Assembly: GCA_964609245.1 (NCBI GenBank)
Contig: CAZSSB010000003.1
Location: 1 to 64,000 of the forward strand
Reading direction: 5' to 3'
Source: JAFGCY01 sp964609245
Lineage (GTDB): Bacteria; 4484-113; JAFGCY01
Length of the DNA stretch: 64,000 nucleotides
Shown here one piece after another: positions 59,347-64,000 of this stretch. How positions within the stretch are numbered: position 1 is the stretch's first letter; each line of letters opens with the position of its first letter. The translations under genes and the position numbers were made by a program. Under the pieces are notes generated by a model. The model was not told the DNA's origin. It made no database searches and worked only from the letters and a program-made list of their open reading frames with translations.

Positions 59347-61953
59347 GTGAAACGGACAGCATTGGTTCTGGGGTTGATCGGCGTGATCCTGCTGCTGGCT
59401 GCCTGCGGCGGCGGTAACGATGGCACACCTGATGCGGAGGTTGGCCCACTGGCGATTGAACTGCTCTGGGCGGAGCCCGCAACGGGTTCGAGCCCGTTGA
59501 GGGTTACGTTCACAGCGAATGTCACGGGAGGTCTAGCCCCGTACTATTACGCTTGGGACTATACCAATGACGGCTCGGTTGACAGATACCTCAACGGTGA
59601 ATTTCGGCGGACGCTTAGCGTGGCCGAAGACTACTACTTCCGGGCGTCGGATCCTGGCGGCGTGTCCAGCTACGAGGCAGTCTTGACGGTGACCGACAGT
59701 GAGGGCACCATCGTCACCAGTGACCCGGTTGCGATCAACGTGCTTGGCAGCAGCGGCGTGACCCTCGATCCCGCTGGCACGGGGGCCATTTCGGACGAGG
59801 TGGTTGAGGAAGAGATAGACGGCGAGACTGTCTTGGTTTACGTCTACCGGACCGGAATGCCGGTCTACTTCAGGGCGCAGCCGGTGGGTGGCACCCCTCC
59901 CTACGAGTATCAGTGGGACTTCGATGACGACGGAGCGATTGACTCGACAGTCGCCAACCCGCAGTACATCTTCACCCACACGGGTGTCGGCGTGATGATA
60001 GCCGTCGTGAATCTGGAAGTAGTGGACGGGGCCGGCGAGCGGGTGATGTGGCGGACTTTCCTTGAGATCGAGGGGCCGGATTCCGGCGAAGAGCCCGAAC
60101 CGCAGTTCGACATCGTCGTCAACTCAACGCCGCCCGCCGATTCCGAGGGCGTGATCACAGTCAAATTCGACCCAACCGAGGCTACGGATACGGTGCCCGC
60201 GGAGCCCGAGATTGACCTGGCGGTCATCGTGGATCCGTCCGGCGGAGGGATTCCGCCGTTCGAGTATTACTGGGACTTCGAGAACGATGGCGCATTGGAC
60301 AGCCAGGCGCTGTCGCCGACGATCCCGTATTACGACAGCAGCCGCAAGATCCTGATTAACCCCTACTTCCACCAGGAAAGCTCCAAGACGTTCACCCTGC
60401 GCTGCATGGTGCTGGATAGCAGCGGCCAGCTGCAGGAAGAGACGCGTACGATCCTGGCCATCAACGTGGCCAATCGCCCACCCAACGAGATGTCGGTTGA
60501 GACCACATATGGCATCGTCAACGAGGGCGGTGCGTTCCTCGATACTCCGCCGCTGCCCTACGCGGAGGTCGGGGATCGTGAAACGACCACTTACGCCAAG
60601 TTCTCGTGTGAGATTAGCGGCAGCACGGGCAATACGTTCGAGTTCCAGTTCGATGCCAATGGCGACAACGTTCCGGAGATACCGACGGAGGGCACTGGCT
60701 GGTTTGCGATCGAGGGTAGTTCATTCGATGTATTGCAGCCATTCCAGGGCGCAGGCTATTTCCCGGCCAACGTGCAGATTCGGGCCCTGAACAGCGACCT
60801 CAACGTCGTCGATACGACCAGGATCGAACTGCCGATCAGCCTGGTGATCAGGAAGGACATCCAGCTCACCGAAGGCACACTCGATCCGCGCACGGATCAC
60901 TGCATGGTCGCGACGTGGACAACCGAGCCCCACGCGTCTAACGGCGAGACCCTGACTTCGCGAGAGCTGATCATCGTCGGCGGTGCGCGCGGGACCACCC
61001 CGCTGAACACAGTTCAGCGCGTGCTGCAGACATATACGCCGCCCAACGAGGAGGGGCTGATCGAACGGCAGGTCTCGGCAGTGGTGACCGAGCGGCCGTC
61101 CATCAACCAGGAGCGACGCGGCAGCGTGATGTGGGCCAACAACGCCGGTTCGGGCGCGGGAGCCGAGATCCGCATCCACGGTGGCAAGAACGAGGTCAGC
61201 GGGATCATGGCGAGCAACGAGCTCTCGAACGGTGGCGGCGGCAACGTGCTCTGGCTGGTCCTGGCCGAGACGTTGATTCCTGAATACTACCCGCTGCGCG
61301 ACGCCGCAGGCACGGTGGTGCCCGGACTGGGCTACGTACTAGCGGGTGGCGTCAACCAGCCGGCCGAGGAGGCCAATACCGTCGTATCGGGCAAAGTGCT
61401 GCTCTATGACTCGGTGTTCGACTCCTACGGCGAGATTGCCAACATGATCAAGCCACGGTACGATGCCAGCGTGGCCTACGTCAATGACCGCCTCTACATC
61501 ATCGGCGGTCGTTCACCGAGTGGGCAGAGCGTGGCGACGGTTGAATCCTACGATCCGAATTCAGGTCAGTGGGACACCTTTGCGCCTCCGATGATTGAGC
61601 GGCGCTCCGGCGCGGCGTGTCACGTCGTCGGTGGTCAGATCTACGTGATCGGCGGCGCGTTCTGGCCTGACAACGAATCAGATCGCATTCTCAAGACGAC
61701 GGCCGAGGTGTTCAACCCGCAGACCGGAGTCTGGAGCTATACGCTGCCGCTCGCCAGCGGTGACGAGGCCGACGATCTGGCCTCGACGGCGGCTCCTGCC
61801 CCGGGCGGGGTGGCGACCGGTGGCGCGGTAGTCAATTCCATCGTGTGCTTCGGTGGTGAGCGGCCGGTGGCCGGTGGCGGTAGTGGCGGTGAGGTCAACA
61901 ACCTCGTCGAGTTCATCTACTTCCACATCGTGGAGCTGCCGCCGGAAGTCTAG
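59347..61953 (+). CDS. PKD-Kelch lipoprotein
   Basis: The 868-residue product starts with GTG 59347 (AGGAGGG ribosome binding site) and has a lipoprotein signal (lipobox LAAC, Cys about residue 21). PKD-like domains include SSPLRVTFTANVTGGLAPYYYAWDY and TPPYEYQWDFDDDG (about residues 30-280), followed by FEYYWDFENDG. From about residue 545, Kelch blades appear (ELIIVGGARG, LYIIGGRSPSGQSVATVESYDP, IYVIGGAFWPDNESDRILKTTAEVFNP). It is a paralogue of the interrupted pair upstream. It is probably a lipid-anchored surface protein for adhesion or polymer binding. Confidence 0.85.
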   Translation: MKRTALVLGLIGVILLLAACGGGNDGTPDAEVGPLAIELLWAEPATGSSPLRVTFTANVTGGLAPYYYAWDYTNDGSVDRYLNGEFRRTLSVAEDYYFRASDPGGVSSYEAVLTVTDSEGTIVTSDPVAINVLGSSGVTLDPAGTGAISDEVVEEEIDGETVLVYVYRTGMPVYFRAQPVGGTPPYEYQWDFDDDGAIDSTVANPQYIFTHTGVGVMIAVVNLEVVDGAGERVMWRTFLEIEGPDSGEEPEPQFDIVVNSTPPADSEGVITVKFDPTEATDTVPAEPEIDLAVIVDPSGGGIPPFEYYWDFENDGALDSQALSPTIPYYDSSRKILINPYFHQESSKTFTLRCMVLDSSGQLQEETRTILAINVANRPPNEMSVETTYGIVNEGGAFLDTPPLPYAEVGDRETTTYAKFSCEISGSTGNTFEFQFDANGDNVPEIPTEGTGWFAIEGSSFDVLQPFQGAGYFPANVQIRALNSDLNVVDTTRIELPISLVIRKDIQLTEGTLDPRTDHCMVATWTTEPHASNGETLTSRELIIVGGARGTTPLNTVQRVLQTYTPPNEEGLIERQVSAVVTERPSINQERRGSVMWANNAGSGAGAEIRIHGGKNEVSGIMASNELSNGGGGNVLWLVLAETLIPEYYPLRDAAGTVVPGLGYVLAGGVNQPAEEANTVVSGKVLLYDSVFDSYGEIANMIKPRYDASVAYVNDRLYIIGGRSPSGQSVATVESYDPNSGQWDTFAPPMIERRSGAACHVVGGQIYVIGGAFWPDNESDRILKTTAEVFNPQTGVWSYTLPLASGDEADDLASTAAPAPGGVATGGAVVNSIVCFGGERPVAGGGSGGEVNNLVEFIYFHIVELPPEV

Positions 61954-61978
61954 GAAGCGAATCAGACATGAACCGCAG

Positions 61979-62018
61979 ACAGGCGGTCCCGTGCTCAGCA
62001 GGGAGCGGGGCCGCCTGT
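61979..62018 (+). terminator. Hairpin terminator after the PKD-Kelch lipoprotein gene
   Basis: ACAGGCGG (61979-61986) pairs with CCGCCTGT (62011-62018), continued by further pairs inside. It lies 26 nt after the stop, and only a short T-rich stretch follows. Confidence 0.6.
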
Positions 62019-62077
62019 GGTGTATCTTGGGGAGATCCTTGGGACAGGCTACGCGGCTGAGCAGCGGTTAGCCCCGG

Positions 62078-62698
62078 TCAGATGCTGGAAGCACCGACCG
62101 GCGGCAGCATTTCCTCCAGGCGGTGGAATTCGGGTGGGCGGGCGCCCAAGCGGTCCAGTTCCGTCAGCGTGCGGTAGCAGCGATCGTACAGGGCGGCCTT
62201 CAGCTCTACCTTGAGCTTGAGCGTCCAGATGCCGGGGTCGTTGGTTTCGTAGCAGACGGCGCGGGCGAGGTGCTGGGCTGCCGGCATGTAGGCGCCCTCA
62301 CGTGCCGCCGTCAGGGCGTGATTGTAGAGCTCCTGGGCGCGCCGGCGGTCGCGGTGCCGTGCCTCGAGCTCCGCGCGGACTTCCGCCGCCACCACCGGGC
62401 TTAAGTCTGCCAGCAGAGCCTCGGCGCCCGGGGTGTTGCCTTCCAGCATCAGCAGGCGAGCCGTCAACGCGTTGAGTTCGGCGCTGTCTATCTCGCCCAG
62501 CTGTGGCAGCCGCTCAACGATCTGGCGCGCCGCCGGAAGTTCACCGCGGCTGAGGAGTTCGCTGGCGAGATTCAGGTAGTTTGCGGACAGCATCGCAAGG
62601 TCGCGGTAAGGTGACAGGTCCGCCCCGCAGCCGGGACACTGCACCGAGTCCTTGCTCAGCACCGTCCGGCACAGCGGGCAGGCGTCCAGTTCCTGCAC
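62078..62698 (-). CDS. Zinc-ribbon protein with helical TPR-like repeats, downstream of dnaK
   Basis: The 206-residue product starts with a double CxxC zinc ribbon (ACPLCRTVL...VQCPGCGADL, about residues 6-28). The remainder is helical with TPR-like pairs (ELLSRGELPAARQIVERLPQLG, ELYNHALTAAREGAYMPAAQHLARAV). It starts with GTG 3 nt after the dnaK stop and is surely cotranscribed with dnaK. A helper or targeting factor for the chaperone is a reasonable inference; no known co-chaperone family (GrpE, DnaJ) is matched. Confidence 0.7.
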   Translation of the reverse strand: MQELDACPLCRTVLSKDSVQCPGCGADLSPYRDLAMLSANYLNLASELLSRGELPAARQIVERLPQLGEIDSAELNALTARLLMLEGNTPGAEALLADLSPVVAAEVRAELEARHRDRRRAQELYNHALTAAREGAYMPAAQHLARAVCYETNDPGIWTLKLKVELKAALYDRCYRTLTELDRLGARPPEFHRLEEMLPPVGASSI

Positions 62699-62701
62699 GA
62701 T

Positions 62702-64000
62702 CTAGAGTCCCCAGTCTGACAGGTAGTTTCCAACCTTGTCGATAAGCTTCTCGAGCCCTTCCTCGTCTTCTTCCTTGATCGAGGCTTCCAGCTCTTCCAT
62801 CATCGAGCGCAGCATCCCCAGCTGCAATTCGTCCATCTTCTTGGCGCCGTCGGCCGCCTGCTTCTCCAGCGTCTTGGCGCGTTCATAGACGCCCTGAGCT
62901 TCGAACAGCGCCTTGCCCTTCTCACGCTGCGCGATCAGCATGCCGCTCATCTGGGAGACGTCGCGCTCCGCCAGTGAGATGTCGTCCTCGGTCAGACGCG
63001 CCTTGGAGGCCTTGATGGTGATCCCCTGTCCAACTCCGGTCTGACGGTCGCGGGCCGTGACCTTCACGATACCGTTGACGTCGTAGTCGAAGCTGACCTC
63101 GACGAGTGATTCGCCGGCGCCGCCGTAGGTGATGCCGCTGAGCACGAACTCGCCGAGGCTGGCGTTCTCCGTGGCCGCCATGCTCTCGCCCTGAAGCACG
63201 TGAATCAGCGCCTCTGTCTGCCCGTCGATCGTGGTCTTGTACAGCTGCTTGCGTGAGCACGGGACGCTGGTGTTGCGCGGGATGATCGGGCTGAACTTGC
63301 CGCCCTCGGTTTCGATGCCCAGCGTAAACGGCGCAACGTCGACTACGACGAGCTCGTCCAGCTTGCCGCGCTTGATTCCGGCCTGAATGCTGGCCCCCAG
63401 CGCCACGCACTCCTCCGGGTTGATGTCGTGGTACGGTTCCTTGTTGGTGATGTTCTTCACCAACCGCTGCACGGCCGGCGTGCGGGTCATACCGCCGACC
63501 AGGATGACGGCGTCGAGATTGTCCGGATCCATATTGGCGTCGGACAGCGCCAGCTCCATCGGCTGCAGCGTCTGGTCAATCAGGTCCTGGACCAGGTCCT
63601 CGTACTTGGCGCGCGTGAGCGTCTCGTTGAGGTGCAGCGGTTCGTCGCCGCCGGTGTAGATGAACGGCAGATTGATGTTGGTCTCCAGCAGCGATGACAG
63701 GTCGATCTTGGCGTTCTCGGCAGCCTCCTTGAGCCGCTGCATGATCGCGCGCTGCTGGCTGATGTCGGAGATCGTGCGCAGATCGACCTTCTCCTTCTCC
63801 TTGAAGCGCTCGATCAGCCACTCCACCACGCGGTAGTCGAAGTCGTCGCCGCCGAGGTTGTTGTTGCCGGTGGTGGCGAGCACTTTGAACGCGCCCTCGA
63901 CCAGCCGGATCACACTGACATCGAAGGTCCCGCCGCCCAGGTCGTAAACCATGATCGTGCGGCTCTCGCCCTTGTCGAAGCCGTAGACCAGCGCCGCGGC
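62702..64000 (-). CDS. dnaK: Hsp70 chaperone DnaK-like, C-terminal 433 residues, truncated by the window
   Basis: The 5' part runs off the right edge. The visible part has AALVYGFDKG and the ATPase motif VYDLGGGTFDVS, then the DAVILVGGMTRTPAVQRLV adenosine motif, the linker DVAPFTLGIETEGGKFSPIIPRNTSVP (canonical DVTPLSLGIE, here altered) and the substrate-binding domain ITIKASKARLTEDDI. The protein ends LIDKVGNYLSDWGL, about 30 residues shorter than E. coli DnaK and without the Gly/Ala-rich tail and EEVD-like end. This suggests a variant Hsp70 or one of several dnaK paralogues. The partner gene follows immediately. Confidence 0.93.
   Translation of the reverse strand, partial: AAALVYGFDKGESRTIMVYDLGGGTFDVSVIRLVEGAFKVLATTGNNNLGGDDFDYRVVEWLIERFKEKEKVDLRTISDISQQRAIMQRLKEAAENAKIDLSSLLETNINLPFIYTGGDEPLHLNETLTRAKYEDLVQDLIDQTLQPMELALSDANMDPDNLDAVILVGGMTRTPAVQRLVKNITNKEPYHDINPEECVALGASIQAGIKRGKLDELVVVDVAPFTLGIETEGGKFSPIIPRNTSVPCSRKQLYKTTIDGQTEALIHVLQGESMAATENASLGEFVLSGITYGGAGESLVEVSFDYDVNGIVKVTARDRQTGVGQGITIKASKARLTEDDISLAERDVSQMSGMLIAQREKGKALFEAQGVYERAKTLEKQAADGAKKMDELQLGMLRSMMEELEASIKEEDEEGLEKLIDKVGNYLSDWGL

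Overview
This window comes from a high-GC bacterial chromosome. It holds about 60 protein-coding genes on both strands, one candidate structured RNA, and no recognisable rRNA, tRNA, CRISPR array, phage or insertion sequence. The cell is probably diderm: it encodes a TonB/ExbB/ExbD-type energy-coupling set, a signal-peptide-bearing beta-barrel-like protein and several large lipoproteins. It also has DivIVA next to a YggT protein, a pairing more usual in Terrabacteria-type lineages. No closer taxon can be named from sequence reading alone. TGA is a normal stop codon here, because most genes use it.

Layout. 1-6.1 kb: an sppA fragment, a 190-nt candidate 6S-like RNA, a PfkB sugar kinase, a Nudix hydrolase, a prenyl synthase, a glutamine-synthetase-like enzyme and a small outer-membrane-like protein. 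6.3-14 kb: an unknown gene coupled to gmk-rpoZ-coaBC-ppiC, then tonB-exbB-exbD and a membrane-anchored beta-propeller protein. 14-19.3 kb (minus strand): plsX-fabH-fabD-fabG-fabF, without acpP in its usual place. 19.3-29.4 kb: a CAP-domain protein, an FAH-family enzyme, a double M16 peptidase, an IPT/PKD lipoprotein and a 628-residue unknown protein. 29.4-39.3 kb: yggT-divIVA and a complete F-type ATP synthase operon (two AtpI-type proteins, then a-c-b-delta-alpha-X-gamma-Y-beta-epsilon). Two unrecognised genes, X and Y, lie inside it, and the alpha subunit carries a four-cysteine insertion. 39.3-54.2 kb: xseA, a divergent MoeA-like protein, NosL-like, CYTH, a fused histidine kinase-response regulator, ksgA, a Cys/Met PLP enzyme, CorC-like, HAD, a half-size TauE, an MtaB-like enzyme, pgk and an RRM protein. 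54.3-64 kb: pepQ-efp, two tandem PKD-Kelch lipoproteins (one interrupted by a single in-frame TGA), and dnaK (partial) with a zinc-ribbon/helical-repeat partner.

The most striking genome-wide signal is promoter placement. For about 14 genes a good TATAAT-like -10 box lies only 5-11 nt before the start codon with no Shine-Dalgarno sequence, which predicts leaderless or near-leaderless mRNAs. Other genes, mainly inside operons or encoding secreted proteins, have normal Shine-Dalgarno leaders. The items most deserving follow-up are the remodelled ATP synthase operon, the degenerate MoeA homologue with an acidic insert, the one-polypeptide two-component system, and the TGA-interrupted lipoprotein.
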